The position numbers and the translations under genes were made by a program. DNA of 35,447 bases from Streptomyces bobili. GTDB lineage: Bacteria; Actinomycetota; Actinomycetes; Streptomycetales; Streptomycetaceae. Numbering within the stretch: the first letter of the stretch is position 1; each line of letters starts with the position of its first letter. The stretch is taken from positions 1 to 35,447 of the forward strand of contig NZ_MUBA01000306.1 of NCBI RefSeq assembly GCF_002154575.1, in the 5' to 3' direction. Below, piece after piece: positions 1 through 7,378 of this stretch. The notes below the pieces were generated by a model, which saw only the letters and a program-made list of their open reading frames with translations, was not told the DNA's origin and made no database searches.

Positions 1-762
1 GGGCAGGAGGGGGTCCGGTTCCATGGCGTGGGTGAAGGCCGCGGCGAGCTGGATGGCCATGGCCAACTGCTCGGGTCCCGTGGGGCGTTCCGGCAGCGCG
101 AGCCGGTCGAGGCAGGCCTGGGCGAGGCCGGCGAGGCGGTCGTGGCGGGCGGCGATGTCGTCCAGGGGCCAGAGTGCGGCGGCCAGGGCGGGCGGGTCGT
201 CGACGCCCCCGACGCGCAGGTCGGTGCTGGTGAGGAACGTGACCGCGTGGGCGACGTCGAGGTGGCGGGCCTGGGCCTCGACGAGTTCTTCGATGGGGTT
301 CGCGCTGACGTAGAGGCCGCTCTGGACCGGGGCGGCGCCGAGGTGACGCAAGGTGTCGCGGAGGGTGTCGCGGGAGGTCCTGCTCGACTCGGGGATGGCG
401 AAGGCGAAGAGGTGCCAGACGCCGTCCCAGGCGGCGAGCCCGTGGTCCTGGCGGTAGGCGTGGCGGACGTAGGCGACGTTGGGGGCGATCGAGCCGGTGG
501 CGTCGGCTACCGCCCTCAACAGGGCCTTGCGTCCGCGGCCTTCGTGGGTGAAGCGGCCCTCGGCGACGAGCCGCTTGACGCAGAGGCGGACCTGTTGGTC
601 GGTCATGCCCAGGAGACCGGCGACGGCGTACAGCTCACCGGAGTCGACGGTGCCGTCCTCGCGGACGAGGGCGTGGACGAGCAGTCGGGTGGGGACGGGC
701 ACAGGGGCCGTGCCGTCCGCTTCGGCCCGTGCGTTCGGCGGGGTGTTCGGGAGGGCGCTCAT
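1..762 (-). CDS. PaaX-family transcriptional regulator (3' end outside window)
   Basis: The frame is open for 254 codons from the ATG at 762 to the window edge, with no stop, so the C-terminus is missing. An AGGAGG ribosome site (complement of 767-772) sits four bases before the ATG. Residues ~25-75 form a winged-helix-like region (TRLLVHALVREDG, then MTDQQVRLCVKRLVAEG). The middle has the PaaX-type hallmark LAAWDGVWHLFAFAIPE followed by RDTLRDTLRHLGAAPVQSGLYV. The family represses catabolic operons, classically phenylacetate, and usually releases DNA on binding an acyl-CoA. The ligand here cannot be told. It overlaps the upstream GNAT gene by four bases (ATGA), so the two are probably co-translated. 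The nearby inverted repeat at 1468-1518 is a plausible operator, by inference only. Confidence 0.82.
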   Translation of the reverse strand, partial: MSALPNTPPNARAEADGTAPVPVPTRLLVHALVREDGTVDSGELYAVAGLLGMTDQQVRLCVKRLVAEGRFTHEGRGRKALLRAVADATGSIAPNVAYVRHAYRQDHGLAAWDGVWHLFAFAIPESSRTSRDTLRDTLRHLGAAPVQSGLYVSANPIEELVEAQARHLDVAHAVTFLTSTDLRVGGVDDPPALAAALWPLDDIAARHDRLAGLAQACLDRLALPERPTGPEQLAMAIQLAAAFTHAMEPDPLLP

Positions 763-1424
763 CGAACCTCCTGACGGTTCGTCGGGGCGGCCGGCGTGAC
801 GGGCCGGTGCATGGTGGTGACGGCGCCGAAGCCCATCAGGCCGCGCAGGTACGGGGTCTTCTCGGTGTGGACGGCGACGAAGCCGTGCCGTTCGTACAGG
901 GCGCGGGCCCGCGGGTTGACGTCGATGACGTCGAGGCGGACCCGCCGGCAGGAGTGATCGGCGGCCACGGCGGTGATCTCGCGCAGCAGGAGGCCGCCGA
1001 TGCCTTTGCCGCGGTGCTCCGGGGCGACGGCGATGCCGTCCATCACGAGTTCGCCGTCGGCGGCTCGCCGTTCCATCAGGGCGAGAACGGCCAGGCGGGG
1101 CAGTCCGCGCAGGGTCCCGTACGTGGACAGGACGTCGGCGGCGCCGCCGCCCGTCAGGCCGCGTTCGGCGAGTTGGTAGCCGGCCACCCCCGCCACCTCG
1201 CCGTCGACGAGGGCGACCACGCCCCGGTCGTGGTGGAGGTGGGCCGCGAGGAAGGCGCGGGCCTTGTCCGGCGGGTTGAGGGCGGCGCCGAGCTTGCGTC
1301 CGAAGGCCTCCCAGTACAGCGCGGCCACACGTGTCTCACTGCCCCTGGGCACGCCCCTGCGCACCCCCGGACCGTCCACGTCCTGCGGCTCGGGTCCCCT
1401 CTTCGGGGTGTCCGTCGGCTCCAT
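759..1424 (-). CDS. GNAT-family N-acetyltransferase
   Basis: This 221-residue protein transfers an acetyl group from acetyl-CoA to an unknown amine. The acetyl-CoA loop (HRGKGIG, residues ~137-143) follows the beta-strand MDGIAVAPE, and the typical C-terminal DVNPRARALYERHGFVAV segment follows. I chose the ATG at 1424 because a GGAAGGA ribosome site precedes it. Longer frames to 1649 run through the divergent promoter region and the start of the opposite gene. The stop overlaps the ATG of the PaaX-family gene (ATGA at 762-759), so both form one short minus-strand operon. It is transcribed divergently from the alpha/beta hydrolase at 1534. Nothing in the sequence shows the acceptor substrate. 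Confidence 0.85.
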   Translation of the reverse strand: MEPTDTPKRGPEPQDVDGPGVRRGVPRGSETRVAALYWEAFGRKLGAALNPPDKARAFLAAHLHHDRGVVALVDGEVAGVAGYQLAERGLTGGGAADVLSTYGTLRGLPRLAVLALMERRAADGELVMDGIAVAPEHRGKGIGGLLLREITAVAADHSCRRVRLDVIDVNPRARALYERHGFVAVHTEKTPYLRGLMGFGAVTTMHRPVTPAAPTNRQEVR

Positions 1425-1467
1425 CGGTGTTCCTTCCGTGCGGCGGGTCGGGACACCCGCCCTTGCG

Positions 1468-1518
1468 CTATCAACCTTACTACGTTCATTCTGGAAACGA
1501 ACGTATTGAAGTTGATAG
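1468..1518. promoter_or_regulatory. 51-bp near-perfect inverted repeat in divergent promoter region
   Basis: The left arm CTATCAACCTTACTACGTTC (1468-1487) and right arm GAACGTATTGAAGTTGATAG (1499-1518) are reverse complements at 17 of 20 positions, with 11 bases between them. The outer eight and inner six bases of each arm match exactly. The element is AT-richer than its surroundings and lies 43 bases before the GNAT start and 15 bases before the hydrolase start. It therefore suits a shared operator read by a dimer or by two dimers. The PaaX-family product is the nearest regulator candidate (inference). I could not place reliable -35/-10 boxes. Confidence 0.7.
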
Positions 1519-1533
1519 TTTTCTGGGGGAGAG

Positions 1534-2595
1534 ATGAACCGAAGAACGACGTCACGTGTGCGGCGTCGCCGACGCGTCCTCGTGTGGTCGCTGGTCGCCG
1601 TCCTGCTGGCCGGCGCGGTGACCGGCGGTGTCGCGATCTGGCAGAACACCTACGCGCTACGGGAAGAGCGCGTCACCGTGCGCCACGACGGGCGGCTGCT
1701 GGACGGCGTCCTGGCGAGGCCGCAGCACGGCGACGGCCCGTTCGGCCTGGTGGTCCTCGTCCACGGAGACGGGCCCGTCGACGCCACCCACGACACCTTC
1801 TACCGGCCCCTGTGGGAGTCCTTCGCGAAGGCCGGCTACGCCTCGCTCTCCCTCAGCAAGCCCGGCGTCGGCGCCTCCGAGGGAGACTGGCAGGACCAGA
1901 GCATGGACGACCGCGCGCAGGAGACCCTCGCCGCGATCGCCTGGGCCCGTACACGTCCCGACATCGACGGCCGGCGCGTCGGCCTCTGGGGCGCCAGCCA
2001 GGCCGGGTGGGTGCTGCCCAAAGTCGCGGCCCGCGACCGCGCCGTCCGGTTCGTCATCGCGGTCTCACCGGCCGTCGACTGGCAACAGCAGGGGCGCTAC
2101 AACCTCCTCGCCGAACTGCGCAGGGACGGCGCCACCCAGGACGAGACGCGAACGGCGCTGCGACGACGGGAGAGGACCCTGCGCCTGCTGCGGGAGGGCG
2201 CGACCTTCGAGCAGTACCGCGCCGCGGTCGCCGACACCGACGGCATGACCGCCGAACGCTGGCGGTTCATCGCCAAGAACTACCGCTCCAACGCGAGCGA
2301 GGACCTGCGCGCCATGCGTGGCACCCCCACGCTCCTGGTGCTGGCCGGTCACGACGTCAACGTCGACGTCGCCGACACCGAGGCCGCCTACCGCCGCATC
2401 CTGCCGCTCGCCTCCCTCACGGTGCGGCACTACCCCGACGCCACCCACTCCCTGGTCGACGACTCGGTCGAGAACTCGCAGCCGCGCCTCACCCTGACCG
2501 CCGTCTTCGCCCCCCGGCGCCTGTACGCCGCCGGATTCCTCGCCCACCAGCGCGACTTCGTCGCGCGGATCACCGACCGCAAGGGGACCGAGTGA
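1534..2595 (+). CDS. Membrane-anchored alpha/beta hydrolase
   Basis: This 353-residue protein starts with an Arg-rich stretch and one membrane segment (residues ~15-36, VLVWSLVAVLLAGAVTGGVA), so the catalytic part should face outside the cell. The alpha/beta hydrolase domain has the oxyanion strand VVLVHGDGP (~73-81), the nucleophile elbow GASQAGW with Ser155, an acid in GHDVNVD (Asp274 or Asp278) and His305 in DATHSLVDD. This places it with the dienelactone-hydrolase/prolyl-oligopeptidase-like esterases; the substrate is unknown. The ATG follows a GGGGGAGAG ribosome site directly. Its stop overlaps the GTG of the DUF418 gene (GTGA), so the two are translationally coupled. The pair is divergent from the GNAT-PaaX pair and shares the inverted repeat at 1468-1518. 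Confidence 0.85.
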   Translation: MNRRTTSRVRRRRRVLVWSLVAVLLAGAVTGGVAIWQNTYALREERVTVRHDGRLLDGVLARPQHGDGPFGLVVLVHGDGPVDATHDTFYRPLWESFAKAGYASLSLSKPGVGASEGDWQDQSMDDRAQETLAAIAWARTRPDIDGRRVGLWGASQAGWVLPKVAARDRAVRFVIAVSPAVDWQQQGRYNLLAELRRDGATQDETRTALRRRERTLRLLREGATFEQYRAAVADTDGMTAERWRFIAKNYRSNASEDLRAMRGTPTLLVLAGHDVNVDVADTEAAYRRILPLASLTVRHYPDATHSLVDDSVENSQPRLTLTAVFAPRRLYAAGFLAHQRDFVARITDRKGTE

Positions 2596-3812
2596 CCACC
2601 GCGACCACCGCGCCTGAGTCCAGGGCGGCCGGCGCACGCCTCGCCCACGTCGACGCCCTGCGCGGCTTCGCGCTGCTGGGCATCCTCATCGTCAACATCG
2701 GCTATCTGGCCTCCGCCTACCACGGCACGGGGCTGGAGGACCCCGGCTTCGCCTCGCCGCGGGACAACGCGGTCCGATGGTTCGTCGCGGTGTTCTTCGA
2801 GGCCAAGTTCTTCCTGCTGTTCTCGTTCCTGTTCGGCTACAGCTTCACCCTCCAACTCTCCTCCGCCGAGCGGCAGGGAGCACGTTTCGCCTCCCGCTTC
2901 CTTCGGCGCCTGGCCGGCCTGTTCACCCTGGGCGTCCTGCACGTGGTCCTGCTCTTTCCCGGCGACATCCTCACCACGTACGCGGTGCTCGGCCTGATCC
3001 TGCTGGCCGTCCGTCGGCTGCGGCCCCGTACCGCCGTGCGCGTCGCCGTCGCCCTCTTCGCCGTCACCGCCGCCGCGTACGCCGTGCTCGCGCTCCGCGT
3101 CCATGCGGCGGGTGGCTCCGGAGTGGACCCGGCCGCGGCGGCCGGTGCCGAGTAGGCCGCCGAGGCGCTGCGCGGCGGCCCGGCATCAGTGGTCGCCGCC
3201 CATCTGGAGCAGCTGCCCGACGTGCTGCTCCTGCTGGTCTTCTTCCAGGCCCCGGCCGCCCTGGCGGCCTTCCTCCTCGGCCTCGCCGCCGGAAGGCACC
3301 AGGCCCTCGCGGACATCGCACGCCATCGCGGGACACTGGGCAGGCTCCAGTGGACGGGCTTCACGCTGGGGCTGGTCGGCGGTGCCGTGTACGCACACGC
3401 CAGTCTGGAGCACCCGGGCGGCGCCTACCAGATCCTCGCCCTGGGCATCGACGTCGTCACCGCGCCACTGCTGGCCGCCGCCTACGCGGCGACGGTTCTC
3501 CGGCTCACCTGCGGCCGGCACGGGGACCGGCTCGTCGCGTCGCTCGCCCCGGCGGGCCGCATGACCCTGACCAACTACCTCACCCAGTCCCTGGTCTGCG
3601 CCCTGCTGTTCACCGGCTACGGCGCGGCCCTCGTCGGCGACGTGTCTCCTCCGGGCGTCCTGGCCATCGCCCTCCTGCTCTTCACCGCACAGGCCGTCGC
3701 GAGCCACTGGTGGCTGCGCCGGTACCGCTACGGCCCCCTGGAATGGCTCCTGCGCGCCTGGACGACCCTGACCCGGCCGCCCCTGCGCCGCGGCGAGGCC
3801 GGCCCGCGCTGA
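2592..3812 (+). pseudogene. DUF418 (YeiB-like) membrane protein, interrupted by in-frame TAG
   Basis: From the GTG at 2592 the frame gives 187 residues and stops at TAG 3153-3155. The same frame then continues for 219 codons to 3812 and is clearly the rest of the same protein. Ignoring the TAG, the length is about 406 residues, normal for DUF418 proteins. The N-terminal part has the typical LAHVDALRGFALLGILIVN and several hydrophobic segments. The part after the stop carries the DUF418 domain (TLGRLQWTGFTLGLVGG, GRMTLTNYLTQSL, QAVASHWWLRRYRYGPLEW). A GTG at 3189 could restart translation of a 207-residue C-terminal piece, but I see no good ribosome site before it. It is either a one-base nonsense mutation (for example GAG or CAG to TAG), a sequencing error, or readthrough. 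YeiB/DUF418 function is not well defined; some homologues are linked to transport. Confidence 0.8.
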
Positions 3813-3815
3813 CCG

Positions 3816-4454
3816 CTATCCGACCCGGTCCCCTTCGCGGTCGTCGTCGTGGTCCGACTTGGCCATGCGGGTGGTGAGATCGTCGTCCGTGATGTCGCGG
3901 ACCACACGGCACGGTGTTCCGAGTGCGACGGTCATCGGGGGAATGCTGCGGCTGACGACGCTGCCGGCACCGATGACCGATCCGTAGCCGATCCGGACGC
4001 CGGGCAGGACCACCACATTGCTGCCGATCCACACCTTGTCCTCGATGACGATCGGTTCGGAGAAGCGCCCGAAGTCGACTCGGCGCGAGGGATGCACCGG
4101 GTGTCCCGTCGTGGTCAGCGTCACGCTGGGAGCGATCATGACGCCGTCGCCTATACGGATGTCGACGTCGTCGACGAACGTGAGGTTCACGTTCCCGAAG
4201 AAGTCGTCGCCGAGGTGGACGTTGCTGCCGAACCCGGCGTGGAACGGCGGCAGCAGCACCGTGCGTTCACCGACCGAGCCGAAGATGGCGAGCAGCAGTG
4301 ACCGACGCCTCTCCGCCTCACCCGGAGGCGTGTGGTTGTACGCGAAAATCTGCTCCGTCCGGCGCCGGTAACTCTGGAAAGCCGCTTCCGACTCGGTGTA
4401 GACGAGCCCTTCGGCGATCCGGGCGAGCACTTCCTCGTTGTACGCGTCCGTCAC
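3816..4454 (-). CDS. Hexapeptide-repeat O-acetyltransferase (maltose/galactoside acetyltransferase type)
   Basis: This 212-residue protein is a left-handed beta-helix acetyltransferase of the MAT/NodL type, transferring acetyl from acetyl-CoA to a sugar hydroxyl. The N-terminal helical cap has ESEAAFQSYRRRTEQIFAYN. The hexapeptide repeats run from about residue 65 to 195 (GSNVHLGDDFFGNVNLTFVD, VWIGSNVVVLPGVRIGYGSVIGAGS). The catalytic His lies in the loop TTTGHPVHP (His118), and the acetyl-CoA-facing end is PCRVVRDI. The start is a GTG at 4454 with a GGGAG ribosome site about nine bases upstream. The gene faces the DUF418 gene tail to tail with three bases between stops, and I see no terminator there. 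It is separated from the polysaccharide operon by the PAP2 gene and an IS relic, so a role in that polysaccharide is only a possibility. Confidence 0.9.
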   Translation of the reverse strand: MTDAYNEEVLARIAEGLVYTESEAAFQSYRRRTEQIFAYNHTPPGEAERRRSLLLAIFGSVGERTVLLPPFHAGFGSNVHLGDDFFGNVNLTFVDDVDIRIGDGVMIAPSVTLTTTGHPVHPSRRVDFGRFSEPIVIEDKVWIGSNVVVLPGVRIGYGSVIGAGSVVSRSIPPMTVALGTPCRVVRDITDDDLTTRMAKSDHDDDREGDRVG

Positions 4455-4618
4455 AGCGGGACGCTCCCTTCATCCGGTTCCGCGGGCACTGGACCGACCC
4501 GCTCTCCCAGGCGAAGACTCCCCTGCCGGCAGTCCGTCAACCGTCCGGTCCGACACGGGGGAGCGTCGCGCGTCCCTGATCTCCTGACGCCGGACCGGTG
4601 TTGGGGCAGGCTGGCCGC

Positions 4619-4720
4619 ATGGGCCGTGATGATCTGACGAACGCGACGTGGAATCGGCTGGAGGCGCTCTTACCGCGCGGCAGTGCGCGGGGGAGCCGGC
4701 GGGCCGATCACCGGCGGCTG
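4619..4720 (+). pseudogene. IS5-type transposase N-terminal remnant
   Basis: The ATG at 4619 opens a frame reading MGRDDLTNATWNRLEALLP, then basic residues ending in RRADHRRL. This is the recognisable N-terminus of Streptomyces IS5-family (IS4-like, DDE) transposases, in which a D/E-LT-x-x-W-x-R-L-x-x-LLP block is followed by a [GR]-x-x-D-[HD]-R motif. After ~34 codons the match ends and the frame drifts to a chance TGA at 4769-4771. The rest of the transposase and any distal inverted repeat are absent. The TTA and AAT codons here are unusual next to the neighbouring genes. It is a relic with no activity expected. The rest of 4455-4767 holds nothing else I can identify. Confidence 0.6.
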
Positions 4721-4767
4721 AGGCACGGGGGGCGGTACGGGGCGCCGTACGGCACGAGGGCGGGCCG

Positions 4768-5466
4768 GTGACCGGCCGGCCGGCGTCCGCGGTGCTGCCC
4801 CCACCGCTGCGCCCGTGGCTCGGGACGGCCGCGGCCCTCGCCGCGCTGGTCGTCGTCGTGCTCGGCATCCTGTACGCCGGCCACAGCGAGCCGGGCGGGC
4901 TGGACACGTGGGTCGTCCGGCCGACGGCGGACAGCGTGCGGCCGCCCCTGCGGTACGCCGCTCTGGCCACGGACTTCCTCGGGGAGCCCGCCGGAGCGGT
5001 GATCCTGGTCGCGGCCACGGTGACGGCCTGCCTGCTGCTTCGGCGTCCCCGCGCGGCCGTGTTCGCCGTCGCCGCCGTCGGCATGGCGGTCGGGACGGCG
5101 ACGCTCCTCAAGCACCTGGTCGGACGCACCATCCACGGCGACGCCAACCTGTCCTATCCGAGCGGGCACACCGCCTTCCTCACCGCGCTCGCCCTCGTGG
5201 TGGCGCTGCTCGCGACCGGTCGGCTCTCCCTGGGCAGGACGGCCGGCACCTCACTCGTGCTCGCCGCCGCGCTGGTCGCCGGCGCCCCCATGGGCTGGGC
5301 TCAGGTCGCCCTGGGCGCGCACTACCCGACCGACGTCCTCGGCGGCTGGTGCACCGCGCTGGCCGTGACCCCGGCGACCGCGTGGCTGACCGACCGGACC
5401 GCCGACCGGCTCGCGGACCGGCGGGCCGACCGGACGGCCGACGCCGGTCGGCACCGGACCCACTGA
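4768..5466 (+). CDS. PAP2-family membrane phosphatase
   Basis: This 232-residue, multi-spanning protein has the three phosphatase motifs of the PAP2 superfamily: K-x-LVGR (KHLVGRTIHGD), PSGH (YPSGHTAF) and the final H-x3-D block (ALGAHYPTDVLGG). Such enzymes remove phosphate from lipids such as phosphatidate or undecaprenyl diphosphate, with the active site on the outer face. I chose the GTG at 4768 (GAGGG nearby); an ATG 120 bases upstream would add IS-derived sequence. The C-terminus after the last motif is a low-complexity tail of repeated (T/L/R)ADR units, encoded by repeated gaccgg blocks. Its position next to the polysaccharide locus would suit recycling of undecaprenyl carrier, but it is on the opposite strand and may be unrelated. 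Confidence 0.87.
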   Translation: MTGRPASAVLPPPLRPWLGTAAALAALVVVVLGILYAGHSEPGGLDTWVVRPTADSVRPPLRYAALATDFLGEPAGAVILVAATVTACLLLRRPRAAVFAVAAVGMAVGTATLLKHLVGRTIHGDANLSYPSGHTAFLTALALVVALLATGRLSLGRTAGTSLVLAAALVAGAPMGWAQVALGAHYPTDVLGGWCTALAVTPATAWLTDRTADRLADRRADRTADAGRHRTH

Positions 5467-5478
5467 CGACGTGTCACG

Positions 5479-6819
5479 TCACGCCCGGCGGCGGAACACG
5501 GGCTTCACCGGCCGCCCGGCCACCCAGGGAGTGGGGTCGGCCGCGTCCAGCGCCTTGCGGTACACGGCGCAGGCCTGGGCCACCACCTCCACGGTCCGGT
5601 CGATGTCGGCGTCGTCGAGCGCGTTGCTCACCACGAACGACGGGGCCAGCACCCCGCCCGCGAGGAGTTGGCGCAGGAACAGGGTGCGGTACTCCTGCGA
5701 CGGCTGCCCGTTCTCGTCGAGGGTGCCGTAGACCAGGTTGCTGGCCCGGCCCCGGACGACGACGTGGTCGCCGACGCCCATGGCGGCCGCGGCGTCACGG
5801 ACCCCGGCGGCCAGCCGCTCGCCGAGGGCGTGCAGCCGTGCGGTGACGCCCTCCTCGACGTAGGTGGTCTGCACGGCCATTGCGGCTGCCAGGGAGTGCG
5901 TTTCGGCACCGTGCGTCGTGGACAGCAGGAACACCCGGTCGCCGGAGTGACGCAGCCCGCCCAGCTCCATCAGGGCGCGGCGCCCGGCCAGCGCGGACAC
6001 GGCGAAGCCGTTGCCCAGCGCCTTGCCGAACGTGGAGAGGTCGGGGACGACGCCGTACAGGCTCTGGGCGCCCGCCTCGGACCAGCGGAAGCCGGTGATC
6101 ATCTCGTCGAAGACCAGCACGCAGCCGTGCCGGTCGGCCAGCTCGCGCAGGCCGGCGAGGTATCCGGGCGGCGGCTCGGTGTGGGTGGCGGGTTCCAGGA
6201 TCAGGCAGGCGACCTCGTCCCGGTACCGGGTGAGCAACTCCTCCGTGGCGGCGAGGTCCCCGTAAGGGAACGCCACCGTCAGGTCCTCGGTGGCCGCCGG
6301 GACTCCGGCGGACATCGGCGTGGTGCCGATGAACCAGTCGTCGACGGAGAAGAACGGATGGTCGGCGCAGAGGGCCACCCGCGCGCGTCCGGTGGCCGCG
6401 CGGGCGAGGCGCACCGCGGCGGTCGTGGCGTCCGAGCCGTTCTTCGCGAACTTCACCATCTCGGCGGTCGGTACCGTCGCCAGGAAGCGTTCCGCCGCCT
6501 CGACCTCCACGACGGACGGCCGCACGAAGTTGCTGCCGCGGTCGAGCTGCCGTCGCACCGCCTCGGTCACGCGGGGGTGGGCGTGGCCGAGGCTGACCGA
6601 CCGCAGCCCGGAGCCGTACTCGATGTAGCGGTTGCCGTCGATGTCCCACACATGGGCGCCGTGGCCGTGGCTGATGACCGGGGCCAGGTTCTCCGGGTAC
6701 TGGTCGTCGCCCTTGGCGTACGTGTGCGCGCCGCCGGGGATCAGGGCGTGCAGCCGCTCGTTCGCCCTCCGCGACCGGGGCAGCCGGAACTCTTCGGTGT
6801 CTGTGTCTTCGGGGGCCAC
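5479..6819 (-). CDS. Class III PLP aminotransferase (glutamate-1-semialdehyde aminomutase-like)
   Basis: This 446-residue protein is a fold-type I PLP enzyme of class III, closest in layout to glutamate-1-semialdehyde aminomutases (HemL-like). Visible parts are PGGAHTYAKGDDQYPE near the N-terminus, the phosphate-binding KNGSDATTAAVRLAR (~126-140), the pyridine-N aspartate in LVFDEMITGFRW (Asp238) and the Schiff-base lysine in STFGKALGNGF (Lys266). It is the last gene of the 21-gene operon, starting seven bases after the RmlC-like gene at a GTG with GAGG upstream. A heme role is unlikely in this setting. It more probably transaminates or isomerises a keto-sugar or small acyl decoration (inference). 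This is unusual, because sugar aminotransferases are normally of the DegT/DnrJ/EryC1 family, and I see none in the operon. Confidence 0.85.
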   Translation of the reverse strand: MAPEDTDTEEFRLPRSRRANERLHALIPGGAHTYAKGDDQYPENLAPVISHGHGAHVWDIDGNRYIEYGSGLRSVSLGHAHPRVTEAVRRQLDRGSNFVRPSVVEVEAAERFLATVPTAEMVKFAKNGSDATTAAVRLARAATGRARVALCADHPFFSVDDWFIGTTPMSAGVPAATEDLTVAFPYGDLAATEELLTRYRDEVACLILEPATHTEPPPGYLAGLRELADRHGCVLVFDEMITGFRWSEAGAQSLYGVVPDLSTFGKALGNGFAVSALAGRRALMELGGLRHSGDRVFLLSTTHGAETHSLAAAMAVQTTYVEEGVTARLHALGERLAAGVRDAAAAMGVGDHVVVRGRASNLVYGTLDENGQPSQEYRTLFLRQLLAGGVLAPSFVVSNALDDADIDRTVEVVAQACAVYRKALDAADPTPWVAGRPVKPVFRRRA

Positions 6820-6826
6820 GCCGACC

Positions 6827-7378
6827 TCAACTCTCCTTCGACTTCAGGACCTCGGCGAGGCTGGGGGCCTCCCGGTCCCGCTGGGACATCGATGCGACCG
6901 GCAGCGGCCAGGGGATGGCCAGCTCCGGGTCGTCGAAGGCGATCGTCACGTCCTCGGCCGGATCGTGCGGCCGGTCGATGCGGTACGAGGTGTCGGCGGT
7001 CCCGGTCAGCGCCTGGAAGCCGTGCGCGCACCCCGCCGGGATGTACAGGGTCGCCTGCGTCTCGCCGGACAGCTCGAAGAAGGCCCGGCCGCGGTACGTC
7101 GGCGAGTCGGGCCGCAGGTCCACGACGACGTCGAAGATCCTCCCGTACGAGCACCGCACGAGCTTGGCCTCGCCGGCGCCCGAGCGCAGGTGCAGGCCGC
7201 GCAGTACGCCCCGGACCGAGCGGGACAGGCTGTCCTGGACGAAGGCGTCCGGGTCGAGGCCCACCGAGCGGACCACGTCGGCGTCGAAGGTGCGGCAGAA
7301 GAAGCCGCGTTCGTCGGCGTAGGGCGTCGGCTCGAACAGGTACGCGCCGGCGATCGCCGGGACGTCGGTCGCCTTCAT
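6827..7378 (-). CDS. dTDP-4-dehydrorhamnose 3,5-epimerase-like (RmlC family) protein
   Basis: This 183-residue cupin aligns end to end with RmlC: PYADERGFFCRTF, VQDSLSRSVRGVLRGLHLR with the catalytic base His63, KLVRCSYGRIFDVVVDLR, and IPAGCAHGF. The family inverts C3 and/or C5 of NDP-4-keto-6-deoxyhexoses. The catalytic-type Tyr132 is present (SYRID). The following double tyrosine of classical RmlC (…TNYYSP) is replaced by Arg-Pro-His (SYRIDRPHDP), suggesting a changed sugar pocket. No RmlA, RmlB or RmlD lies in the window; the only nucleotidyltransferase is of the CDP-glucose type. The substrate is therefore probably a CDP- or other NDP-linked 4-keto sugar made by this operon, not dTDP-rhamnose (inference). 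Its ATG overlaps the stop of the pyruvyltransferase-family gene (ATGA). Confidence 0.88.
   Translation of the reverse strand: MKATDVPAIAGAYLFEPTPYADERGFFCRTFDADVVRSVGLDPDAFVQDSLSRSVRGVLRGLHLRSGAGEAKLVRCSYGRIFDVVVDLRPDSPTYRGRAFFELSGETQATLYIPAGCAHGFQALTGTADTSYRIDRPHDPAEDVTIAFDDPELAIPWPLPVASMSQRDREAPSLAEVLKSKES

Noticed and set aside
729..3155. An 808-codon plus-strand open frame
   Set aside because: Only its last part, from the GTG at 2592, is the DUF418 gene. The earlier part runs antisense to GNAT and out of frame with the hydrolase, without protein-like sequence.
3153..3155. TAG as programmed recoding (for example pyrrolysine)
   Set aside because: No recoding signals are seen, and this is not expected in streptomycetes; a mutation or sequence error is simpler.
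5468..5480. GACGTG-T-CACGTC palindrome over the PAP2/aminotransferase stops as a terminator
   Set aside because: A one-base centre cannot form a good hairpin loop, and there is no T-run.
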